Part shown: one piece after another, positions 1-5,750 of the stretch
Layout of the letters: each line of letters begins with the position of its first letter
Position numbering within the stretch: position 1 is the stretch's first letter
NCBI GenBank assembly: GCA_938004375.1
Contig: CALKWH010000007.1
Location: 1 to 13,740, forward strand
DNA from: an uncultured Pseudomonadota bacterium
GTDB lineage: Bacteria; Myxococcota_A; Polyangia; HGW-17
Length of the DNA: 13,740 nt
Reading direction: 5' to 3'
Position numbers and translations under genes: made by a program
Notes under the pieces: generated by a model
What the model saw: only the letters and a program-made list of their open reading frames with translations
Databases searched by the model: none
What the model was told of the DNA's origin: nothing

Positions 1-880
1 TCGGGATGGCGCGCACGCCGCGCACGTTCTCGGCCAGGTCGCCCTTGTGGCGGGCGAACAGGATCGAGAAGCTCGTGAGCGGCACCTCGGGGGGCACGTC
101 GGCGTCGACCTTCAAGAACGCCTGGCTGTCGGTGATCACCAACGCAGGGGGATCCCGCAGCACGTGGCGCAGGGTGTGCTCGAGCTCGCGCTCCTTCACC
201 ACCACGGTCGTCACGTCCGCGTCGAGGAGCTCCCGCAGCGTCTGGACCTGGGGCAGGATCAGGCGGCCCTTGGGGGCCTCCTTGTCGATGGGTACCACCA
301 GCACCACGGTGGCGGGGGGGTGGACCAGGTCCGCCACGATGGGCAGATCCTCGCCCTTGGCCGCCGCCAGGCGCGCCAGCGCGTCCTTCACCCGCTCGAC
401 GTCCTGCGCGCTCGTGGCCGAGAAGCGCAGCACGGGCGTCTGCTCGAAGCGCGCGTCGAGATCGGCGACGAACGCCGAGAGGGCCGCCTCGTCGGCCAGG
501 TCGGCCTTGCCCGCCAGCAGCACGAAGGGCACCCGGGCGGCCTGCAGGTCGTCCACCAGGGCGGCCTCGTACCGCGAGAACACGCCGACTTCGCAGATCA
601 GCACGGCCAGGTCCGCCCGCGTCAGCGCCTTGCGGGTCTTCTCCACGCGCTTCTCGCCGAGCTCGCCCTCGTCGTCCACGCCGGCGGTGTCGATGAGCAC
701 CACCGGGCCGAAAGGCTGCAGCTCGTAGCTCTTCTCCACCGGATCCGTCGTGGTGCCCGGGGTGTCCGAGACGATGGACATCTCCTGGCCCAAAAAAGCG
801 TTCATGAAGGCGCTCTTGCCGACGTTGCGCCGGCCGAGGACCGCGATGTGGGTGCGGTTGGAGCGGGGGGTGTGGTTCAT
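1..880 (-). CDS. hydF: [FeFe]-hydrogenase H-cluster maturation GTPase HydF (3' end beyond window)
   Basis: HydF is the cytoplasmic scaffold and GTPase on which the 2Fe subcluster of [FeFe]-hydrogenase is assembled and from which it is passed to the hydrogenase. The visible 293 residues cover the N-terminal GTPase domain and the following dimerisation domain. The P-loop GRRNVGKS is at residues 16-23, the switch region PGTTTDPV at 41-48 and DTAG (G3) at 64-67. HydF-typical blocks follow, including PKGRLILPQVQT, VVTDSQAF-like LVITDSQAF and PLTSFSILFARHKGDL. The C-terminal iron-sulfur domain with its Cys/His ligands lies outside the window. The G4 motif reads GKAD (residues 123-126) where NKxD is usual. 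The ATG at 880 overlaps the TGA of the upstream lyase gene (ATGA), with GGAG 7 nt upstream, so translation is probably coupled. No premature stop is seen. Confidence 0.95.
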   Translation of the reverse strand, partial: MNHTPRSNRTHIAVLGRRNVGKSAFMNAFLGQEMSIVSDTPGTTTDPVEKSYELQPFGPVVLIDTAGVDDEGELGEKRVEKTRKALTRADLAVLICEVGVFSRYEAALVDDLQAARVPFVLLAGKADLADEAALSAFVADLDARFEQTPVLRFSATSAQDVERVKDALARLAAAKGEDLPIVADLVHPPATVVLVVPIDKEAPKGRLILPQVQTLRELLDADVTTVVVKERELEHTLRHVLRDPPALVITDSQAFLKVDADVPPEVPLTSFSILFARHKGDLAENVRGVRAIP

Positions 881-2277
881 GTGTCATCTCCAACGGGGGG
901 CGCGGGCGTGAACCCCAGCGCCAGGATGCGCTCGGGGCGCAGCAGGTCCTCGAGGGCGGTGGCGTCGGCCACGCCGAGGGCGGCGCAGGCCGCAGCCAGA
1001 TCCTCGCCGGTGTCCCGCATGCGCAGGGCCACCCGCTCGGCGACCGCGTGCCCGTGGGCGGCGATGAGCAGGGTGGCGGACGCGGGGTGGGACACCAGCG
1101 CGGCGCGCAGGCGGAGCTCGTCGGTCCCGAGGCCCGCGAGGGCGTGTTCGCGCAGTTGATCGGCGACCTGGGTGAGCAGCGTCAGCGCATGCAGCATCAG
1201 GTACGCGGCGAGAGGCAAAAAGGCGTTGAGCTCGAGCTCGCCGTGGGCGAAGAGCCGGGCGCAGGTGGCCTCGTCACCCTGGACGCGCACGGCGGCGGCC
1301 TCGGCGGCCTCGCAGATCACCGGGTTGAACTTGCCGGGCATGATCGACGAGCCCACCTGCACGGGCGGGAGCCGCACCTCGCCGAGCAGGTGCATCAGGC
1401 GCAGGTCGTGGGCCAGCTTCTCGAGGTCCACGGCCACGACCTTGACGATGGCGAAGGCCTCAGCGAGTTGGTCGTGGTTGGCCGTGGCGTCCACCAGGTT
1501 CTCCGCGCGGGCCAGCGGCAGCCGCGTGAGCTCGCGCAGCTTCGTCGTGGCCTGCAGGATGAACGGGCGCGGCGCGGCGAGGCCCGTGCCGATGGCGGTG
1601 CCACCCAGGTTCACCGTGCGCAGCCGCTCGCGGGCCTTGAACACCCGCCAGCGGTCGCGGGACATGGCCTCGGCGAAGGTCGAAAACGAACGCCCCAGGG
1701 TGGTGGGCACCGCGGGCGTCAGTTGCGTGCGCCCGAGCTTGATCACCCCGGCGAAGCGGCGCTCGAGCTCCTGCAGTTGCAGCACCAGGCGGTTGAGGGC
1801 CTCCTCGAGCGCCTCGAGCAGCCACAGGGCGGCCACGTGGACGGCCGTGGGGAACACGTCGTTGGTGCTCTGGTGCAGGTTCACGTGGGCGAGAGGATCG
1901 ATGGCGTAGGTGCCGGGCGCGTGACCGAGCTTCAGGCCGGCGAGGTTGGCCGCCACCTCGTTGACGTTCATGTTGACGGAGGTGCCGGCGCCGCCGCTGT
2001 GGGGATCCACGACGAACCATTCGGCATGGGCACCGGCGGCCATTTCGGTGAGCGCGTCGATCAGCGCGGCGGCCACCGGGTCTTTCAGGTGGCCCTGCTC
2101 GGCGTTGACCCGGGCGCAGGCGAGCTTGACCGTGGCGAGCGCGCGCCAGAGCTCGGGGGAGAAGGCGCAGCCGGTGGCCGGAAAGTGCGACAGCGCGCGG
2201 GCCGTGTGGATGCCGTAGAGCGCGTCGGAGGGGACGGCGAAAGGGCCGAGGGCGTCGCGTTCGGTGCGCGTGGTCAT
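877..2277 (-). CDS. aspA: Aspartate ammonia-lyase-like enzyme in the hydrogenase-maturation operon
   Basis: The predicted reaction is reversible deamination of L-aspartate to fumarate and ammonium, in the cytoplasm. The 466-residue product is of normal length for the aspartase/fumarase superfamily. It has the signature loop GSSIMPGKFNP (309-319, catalytic Ser probably 310), the block SGGAGTSVNMNVNEV (94-108), NLHQSTNDVFPT (133-144) and GRTQLTPAVPTTLG (182-195). The Gln in GRTQ and the GAGTSVNMN block resemble aspartase; class II fumarases have GRTH and GSGTQSNMN. Fumarase or another lyase of the superfamily cannot be excluded. The start is taken at ATG 2277, 5 nt after the hydG stop. A GTG at 2286 overlaps that stop and is an alternative. 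No strong ribosome site is seen, which fits translational coupling. A longer open frame reaching to 2535 overlaps hydG and is not believed. Confidence 0.88.
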   Translation of the reverse strand: MTTRTERDALGPFAVPSDALYGIHTARALSHFPATGCAFSPELWRALATVKLACARVNAEQGHLKDPVAAALIDALTEMAAGAHAEWFVVDPHSGGAGTSVNMNVNEVAANLAGLKLGHAPGTYAIDPLAHVNLHQSTNDVFPTAVHVAALWLLEALEEALNRLVLQLQELERRFAGVIKLGRTQLTPAVPTTLGRSFSTFAEAMSRDRWRVFKARERLRTVNLGGTAIGTGLAAPRPFILQATTKLRELTRLPLARAENLVDATANHDQLAEAFAIVKVVAVDLEKLAHDLRLMHLLGEVRLPPVQVGSSIMPGKFNPVICEAAEAAAVRVQGDEATCARLFAHGELELNAFLPLAAYLMLHALTLLTQVADQLREHALAGLGTDELRLRAALVSHPASATLLIAAHGHAVAERVALRMRDTGEDLAAACAALGVADATALEDLLRPERILALGFTPAPPVGDDT

Positions 2278-2282
2278 GGTGG

Positions 2283-3653
2283 TCACATGAACAGGTCGCG
2301 CTCGCCGGCGCGGATCTTCGAGAGCATGCCGTTGACGGTCAGGCGCACGTGGTCGGGCACGTCGGCGAGCTTGCGCTCCATGAGGGCGCGGCCGGCGGCC
2401 TTGGTCTCCTCGGAGGCATAGTCGATCAGGTACTCCTCGAAGGTGACCAGCGCGTTGGGCAGGCACTTCTCCTTGATGGCGCCGGGCTTGGCGAACTCCA
2501 TGAAGTCGAGCCCCGTGCGGCCAAGGCGGTAGCACGAGGTGCAGAACGACGGCAGGTATCCGTGGGCGACGATGTCACGCACGACCTCGTCGAGCGCACG
2601 GTGGTCGCCCAGGCTGAACTGCTCGCAGGCGCCGTCCTCGCTGTAGCCGCCGGGGTTGGTGCGGCTGCCGGCCGAGATCTGGGACACGCCCAGGTCGAAG
2701 CTGGCCGCGCGGATCTCGGGGGTCTCGCGGGTGCTCAGGATCAACCCGGTGTAGGGCACCGAGAGGCGCAGCACGGCGATGATCTTTTTGAACTCGTCGT
2801 CGGACACCGGATACGGCGGGCGGGCGGCGAGCGGCGCGCCCTCGGCGGGCTCGAGGCGCGGCACGGAGATGGTGTGCGGGCCCATGCCGAAGTCCTTCTC
2901 GAGGTGCTCGATGTGCGCCATGAGCGCGAGGACCTCGTAGCGGTGGTCGTACAGGCCGAACAGGATGCCCACGCCCACGTCGTCGAGGCCGCCCGAAAAG
3001 GCGCGGTCGATGGCCGAGAGCCGGTAGCCGTAGTCGGCCTTGGGGCCGAAGGTGTGGAGCTGGCGGTAGGTGGGCTCGTGGTAGGTCTCCTGGAAGATCT
3101 GGTAGGTGCCGACCTCGGCCTCCTTCAGGCGCGCGAAATCCGCGACCTCGAGGGGGGCGATGTTGACGTTCAGGCGCCGGATGCTGTTCTGCCCGTCCCG
3201 CGCCGAGTAGACCGTGGCGATGGCGTCGAGCACGTAGTCCAGGCCGTCGCGGGGATACGCCTCGCCGGAAACCAGCAGCACGCGCTTCTGGCCGGTCTTG
3301 AGGAGAAACTCGGTCTCTGCCTTGATCTCGGCCATGGAGAGCGCGCGGCGCTTCACGCCCTTGTTCGAGACGCGGAAGGCGCAGTAGGCGCAGTCGTTCT
3401 TGCACAGGTTGGAGATGTAGAGCGGGGCGAACAGCACCAGCCTGGAACCGTAAATATCTTCCTTGACGGCCCGGGCGGACTCGAAGATCTCCTGCATCAG
3501 GTCGGCGTCGGTCACGGCGAGCAGCGCGGCGGTCTCTTCCATCGAGAGGCGCTCGAGGCGGCGGCTCTTGGCGAGGATCTCGCGCACCCGGCCGGCGTCG
3601 GTCGTGGCGTTCATGAGCTCGTGGATTCGGGAATCGGGGATGAAGTGGTCCAT
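2283..3653 (-). CDS. hydG: [FeFe]-hydrogenase maturase HydG (radical SAM tyrosine lyase)
   Basis: HydG cleaves tyrosine by radical SAM chemistry to p-cresol and dehydroglycine. From the latter it forms the CO and CN- ligands carried on an Fe-cysteine synthon for the H-cluster. In the 456-residue product, Cys84, Cys88 and Cys91 form the CX3CX2C radical SAM motif (CKNDCAYC). Cys371, Cys374 and Cys397 form the exact CX2CX22C motif that binds the auxiliary cluster with its labile 'dangler' iron. This C-terminal motif separates HydG from the related ThiH and HydE. The ATG at 3653 is chosen because GGAGG lies at 3660-3664, 6 nt upstream. An in-frame ATG at 3680 would add nine residues but overlaps the promoter's -10 box and has no ribosome site. 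hydG is the first gene of the minus-strand operon hydG-aspA-hydF. Confidence 0.97.
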   Translation of the reverse strand: MDHFIPDSRIHELMNATTDAGRVREILAKSRRLERLSMEETAALLAVTDADLMQEIFESARAVKEDIYGSRLVLFAPLYISNLCKNDCAYCAFRVSNKGVKRRALSMAEIKAETEFLLKTGQKRVLLVSGEAYPRDGLDYVLDAIATVYSARDGQNSIRRLNVNIAPLEVADFARLKEAEVGTYQIFQETYHEPTYRQLHTFGPKADYGYRLSAIDRAFSGGLDDVGVGILFGLYDHRYEVLALMAHIEHLEKDFGMGPHTISVPRLEPAEGAPLAARPPYPVSDDEFKKIIAVLRLSVPYTGLILSTRETPEIRAASFDLGVSQISAGSRTNPGGYSEDGACEQFSLGDHRALDEVVRDIVAHGYLPSFCTSCYRLGRTGLDFMEFAKPGAIKEKCLPNALVTFEEYLIDYASEETKAAGRALMERKLADVPDHVRLTVNGMLSKIRAGERDLFM

Positions 3654-3659
3654 GAGGTT

Positions 3660-3664
3660 CCTCC
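3660..3664 (-). promoter_or_regulatory. Ribosome binding site deciding the hydG start
   Basis: The minus strand reads GGAGG here, 6 nt before the ATG at 3653. It supports this start over the upstream in-frame ATG at 3680. Confidence 0.8.
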
Positions 3665-3679
3665 GGTAGGACAACGCCA

Positions 3680-3707
3680 TTTATAACGCCGCATATCGGA
3701 ATTACAA
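3680..3707 (-). promoter_or_regulatory. Candidate sigma70-like promoter of the hydG-aspA-hydF operon
   Basis: On the minus strand, TTGTAA (3707-3702) is followed after 16 bp by TATAAA (3685-3680). The -10 box matches 5 of 6 consensus bases and the -35 box 4 of 6. Transcription would start about 20 nt before the hydG start codon. The stretch is AT-rich compared with its surroundings. No clear FNR or IscR/Rrf2-type palindrome is visible beyond a short CGGA-N8-TCCG inverted repeat around the -35 box. Confidence 0.55.
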
Positions 3708-3712
3708 GTCCG

Positions 3713-3746
3713 AAAATGCACGCGAACGATAATTCGCGCTTTTTTT
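3713..3746 (-). terminator. Hairpin, probable terminator of the HEAT-repeat gene
   Basis: A perfect 6-bp stem (CGCGAA 3721-3726, TTCGCG 3733-3738, 6-nt loop) lies directly after the stop codon of the HEAT-repeat gene. On the minus strand it is followed by the moderate U-rich stretch TGCATTTT. On the plus strand it is followed by seven T (3740-3746), so it may act in both directions and shield either neighbour. The tail is weak for the minus direction, which limits confidence. Confidence 0.5.
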
Positions 3747-4486
3747 CACTTTTCCAGGCGGGCGAAGCGGGAGTTCTTCAGGAAGTCCTGCCAGAAGCGG
3801 GCGGTCTCGGCGATGGTGCGGTCCTTGGACAGGCGCAGGACCTTCAGCGTGGTCTCGACCAGGGGGCGAGACTCGGGGACGTCGATCAGGTAGGTGACGG
3901 CGAACAGCCGGATCTGGGCGTCGGGATCGGTGAGGCCGCGGGTGAAGGCCGCCTGCGCCTCGGGGTGCGCCGGCGCGATGACGCCCAGGGCGTTGAAGAT
4001 GGCGAGGCGCGTCAGGGGATCCTCGGCCACGGCGTGCCAGGAGAGCAGGTCGTTCATCCACACGGCGGCCCGCGGCCCAAGGCCGGCCAGGATCTGGGCC
4101 ACCAGCCCCCGGTGCCGGCCCGGGCACAGCCGCACCAGCTCCGGGTGGAACTCGGCGGGCAGCTGCCACAGCAGGCGGCGGGCGTCGTCGCGCACGTCGG
4201 CGTCGGGGCTGTCGAGCCCAGATACAAGCGTGGCCACGCCTTCCTCGGTGGTGAGGCGGTCGGACGCGAAGGTGCCCTGCAGGTCCGTCGCGCTGAGCCG
4301 CGGCTTCTCGGCGAGGCGCAGCAGGTGGGCGAGCGCACGGGTGCGGCGCTGGGACGGCGTCTCGATCGCCAGCTTGGCCGGCGGCGCCGCGGCCTCGGGA
4401 GCCGTCGTCCGGCGCGCTCCGGGCGCGGGCGCGCAGGTGGTCATGGTCAGGCACATCGCGAGCAGCAAAATCCGGTCACCACGCAT
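3746..4486 (-). CDS. HEAT-repeat protein, exported, probable lipoprotein
   Basis: The function is unknown. The 246-residue product starts with a short hydrophobic export signal (RILLLAMCLTM) ending at Cys18 in MTTC, a poor match to the lipobox, so lipid anchoring is uncertain. A Pro/Ala-rich linker (20-45) follows. The rest is alpha-helical with HEAT-like repeats, for example DSPDADVRDDARRLLWQLP near 92-110 and TDPDAQIRLFAVTYLIDVPES near 186-206. These D-P/S-D-x-x-[VI]-R patterns are typical of HEAT/armadillo helices that bind protein partners. The ATG at 4486 is chosen because it begins the signal peptide and has GAGGG 8 nt upstream. A longer frame to 4570 adds a charged leader without a ribosome site. 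The gene lies upstream of hydG on the same strand, separated by a hairpin and a promoter, so a functional tie to the hydrogenase genes is not shown. Confidence 0.75.
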   Translation of the reverse strand: MRGDRILLLAMCLTMTTCAPAPGARRTTAPEAAAPPAKLAIETPSQRRTRALAHLLRLAEKPRLSATDLQGTFASDRLTTEEGVATLVSGLDSPDADVRDDARRLLWQLPAEFHPELVRLCPGRHRGLVAQILAGLGPRAAVWMNDLLSWHAVAEDPLTRLAIFNALGVIAPAHPEAQAAFTRGLTDPDAQIRLFAVTYLIDVPESRPLVETTLKVLRLSKDRTIAETARFWQDFLKNSRFARLEK

Positions 4487-4645
4487 GTCGTCGGCCCTCG
4501 GCCTCCTTCGTGGGAACGACCCTAACGCGGCCCATGCGTTCGCGCAAAAAAGCGCGTTTTCCTCATCCACAAGGAGTGCGGTGACCTGGCACCGCGGGTC
4601 TTCCCCGCCGGGCGACCGGGGACGGTCGCACCGCGGGGCTCTTCA

Positions 4646-4670
4646 CTTCTTCTTCTTCTTCTTCTTCTTC
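4646..4670. repeat. (CTT)8 trinucleotide microsatellite
   Basis: There are eight perfect CTT units plus one C. On the minus strand they read (AAG)8 followed directly by TGA, i.e. eight lysines and a stop, but the same frame is closed by another TGA only four codons upstream (4682-4684). It may be a slippage-prone tract or the remnant of a lysine-tailed gene. Confidence 0.9.
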
Positions 4671-4684
4671 CGGCTTCGTGTTCA

Positions 4685-4712
4685 CCGGTCGTGGCCAAAC
4701 CGCCACGACCGG
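4685..4712. repeat. Perfect 11-bp inverted repeat (hairpin, 6-nt loop)
   Basis: The arms CCGGTCGTGGC (4685-4695) and GCCACGACCGG (4702-4712) are perfectly complementary around the loop CAAACC. No T-run follows on either strand, so it is not a standard intrinsic terminator. It adjoins the CTT microsatellite. Confidence 0.85.
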
Positions 4713-4802
4713 CCGGTCTCCGACGGCTTCTCGTTTATATTTGTTATTGAGTTCTAGCCTGGCAGCGGGCGTAACTATTTGTTTTTATTCTATCTTTTCT
4801 TT

Positions 4803-4821
4803 CCGGGAGCGCAGCTCCCGG
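4803..4821. repeat. Perfect 8-bp GC-rich inverted repeat (3-nt loop)
   Basis: The arms CCGGGAGC (4803-4810) and GCTCCCGG (4814-4821) are separated by GCA. The hairpin marks the sharp edge between an AT-rich, pyrimidine-rich island and GC-rich DNA. There is no T-run on the downstream side of either strand. Confidence 0.8.
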
Positions 4822-5007
4822 ACCCTCAGGTCAGGGGGACGCCGGCCCGGCATCGATAGCTTCTTTCAAGCGCTGCACGGGTCGGCCGAGGCCGGAAATC
4901 CCCCCGACACCCCCCTGCTTTGCTTCGGTGGTGAACTCGTGCTCATCATCGTCAAAGGGAGTGCGCAAGCTCTGCTTCGCGTCTTCTCTCGCGACTTGAA
5001 ATGTTGC

Positions 5008-5020
5008 CGGTTGACAACCG
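5008..5020. promoter_or_regulatory. 13-bp palindrome overlapping a -35 box, candidate operator
   Basis: CGGTTG-A-CAACCG is a perfect 6-bp inverted repeat around a single base. It contains the consensus -35 hexamer TTGACA. A regulator bound here would block polymerase. No regulator gene lies in the window. Confidence 0.4.
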
Positions 5021-5041
5021 TTCACAGGCGCGGATGATATT
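5011..5041 (+). promoter_or_regulatory. Candidate promoter of the beta-barrel protein gene
   Basis: TTGACA (5011-5016) is a perfect -35 box. The -10 box is unclear: TGATAT at 5035-5040 (18-bp spacer) or GATATT at 5036-5041 (19-bp spacer). The start site would fall almost on the ribosome site GGAGG (5048-5052), giving a leader of only about 10 nt. Confidence 0.4.
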
Positions 5042-5057
5042 TTCCCTGGAGGTTCCC

Positions 5058-5672
5058 ATGCACTACCGCTTCGCGACCGCTCTGATTTGTATGCTTTTCC
5101 TCTCCCTGGCCACCCCCGCGTTCGCGCAGGTGCCACCGCCGCCCGACGCGGCACCGGCGCCTGCCCCGGCCGCTGCTGCTGCGCCGACTCCGGCACCCGC
5201 TGCGCCAGAGGCCCGTTTCACCGTCTCGCTCTCGCCCGTGCACCTGGCGCTGCCGGTGGGCGAGCTCATGGCCGAATACAACGTCAACGGCAAGCTCGGC
5301 GTCGCGGGCATCCTGGGCGCGGGCTCGCTCACGGTCGAGGACAGCCTGGGCTCCGAGGTGAAGGGCACGGTCTTCGAGGTGGGCGCCCAGGGCAACTACT
5401 ATTTGTGGGGAGGCTTCCGCAAGGGCCTGCACGTGGGCGCCGAGGCGCTGTACCTGTACGCCGACATGGAGTCAAACGGCGTGACCGCCAAGGGGGCGGG
5501 TTTGAGCGTGAGCGGCTACGTCGGCTACAAGCACACCTTCTCGTTCGGGCTCGCGCTGATCCTGCAACTCGGCTACGGCTACACCGTCGTCTCCGCCGAG
5601 TCCGAAGGTGAGAGCGACTCCGACTCCAAGGGCCAACTTCTGCTCAACCTCAACGTCGGCTGGACCTTCTGA
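5058..5672 (+). CDS. Small outer-membrane beta-barrel protein
   Basis: This is a predicted outer-membrane protein of unknown specific role. The 204-residue product has a clear Sec signal peptide (1-23, cleavage AFA|Q), then a Pro/Ala-rich linker (about 24-51) that could span the periplasm or attach to peptidoglycan. The rest alternates polar and hydrophobic residues with many Gly and Tyr, typical of beta-strands (for example VFEVGAQGNYYLWGGF, LHVGAEALYLYADM and GLALILQLGYGYTVV). It ends in NLNVGWTF, and a C-terminal Phe is the usual signal for the BAM assembly machinery. The size suggests an eight-stranded barrel of the OmpA/OmpW/DUF3575 kind; I cannot name the family. The ATG at 5058 is chosen because GGAGG lies 5 nt upstream and the signal peptide begins there. 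A Ser/Asp/Glu-rich loop (ESEGESDSDSKG) near the C-terminus is probably surface-exposed. Confidence 0.85.
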   Translation: MHYRFATALICMLFLSLATPAFAQVPPPPDAAPAPAPAAAAAPTPAPAAPEARFTVSLSPVHLALPVGELMAEYNVNGKLGVAGILGAGSLTVEDSLGSEVKGTVFEVGAQGNYYLWGGFRKGLHVGAEALYLYADMESNGVTAKGAGLSVSGYVGYKHTFSFGLALILQLGYGYTVVSAESEGESDSDSKGQLLLNLNVGWTF

Positions 5673-5687
5673 CACCGAATTCCCCGG

Positions 5688-5716
5688 TTGAAAAGCGGGG
5701 TCGGGCGCGGTAGCAT
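5688..5716 (+). promoter_or_regulatory. Candidate promoter of the RCC1/cysteine-repeat lipoprotein gene
   Basis: TTGAAA (5688-5693) is followed after 17 bp by TAGCAT (5711-5716). The -35 box matches 5 of 6 consensus bases and the -10 box 4 of 6, with ideal spacing. The gene could thus be transcribed separately from the barrel gene 78 bp upstream. Confidence 0.55.
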
Positions 5717-5750
5717 CGCCGTTCGGGCCCCCGGCCCGGGAGTCGCATCC

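Larger units (their letters stand above)
4487..5057. other. 571-bp divergent spacer without a convincing gene
   Basis: The spacer separates the minus-strand HEAT gene from the plus-strand beta-barrel gene. It holds, in order, a weak GC hairpin with an A6 loop and TTTT (4541-4560), a (CTT)8 run (4646-4670), an 11-bp hairpin (4685-4712), an AT-rich island (about 4730-4801), an 8-bp GC hairpin (4803-4821), and a candidate promoter (5011-5041). Open frames here lack ribosome sites, have shadow-like compositions and overlap the neighbouring gene. A structured RNA or decayed sequence is possible, but nothing proves either. Confidence 0.6.

Noticed and set aside
47..1159. Long plus-strand open frame opposite hydF and the lyase
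   Set aside because: Its His/Gly/Arg-rich composition is that of a GC-codon shadow, and real conserved motifs lie on the other strand.
1048..2421. Long plus-strand open frame opposite the lyase gene
   Set aside because: It is antisense to a gene with clear aspartase motifs, has no family motif itself, and its composition is shadow-like.
2278..2535. N-terminal extension of the aspartase frame (to 552 residues)
   Set aside because: The added residues are Arg/Pro/Ala-rich out-of-frame translation of hydG. The family length and the start 5 nt after the hydG stop both favour 2277.
2349..3686. 445-codon plus-strand frame opposite hydG
   Set aside because: It is antisense to hydG with Ala/Gly/Val/His-rich low-information sequence.
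4541..4560. CGCGC-A6-GCGCG-TTTT as an intrinsic terminator
   Set aside because: The stem is only 5 bp and the T-run 4 bases. No plus-strand gene lies upstream, so I leave it as part of the spacer description.
4487..4570. 28-residue N-terminal extension of the HEAT-repeat protein
   Set aside because: It would bury the hydrophobic export signal behind a charged leader and has no ribosome site. ATG 4486 fits better.
4831..5196. 121-residue minus-strand frame in the spacer
   Set aside because: Its start lies inside the signal-peptide region of the barrel gene, no ribosome site is seen, and its composition is mixed. I cannot support it as a gene.
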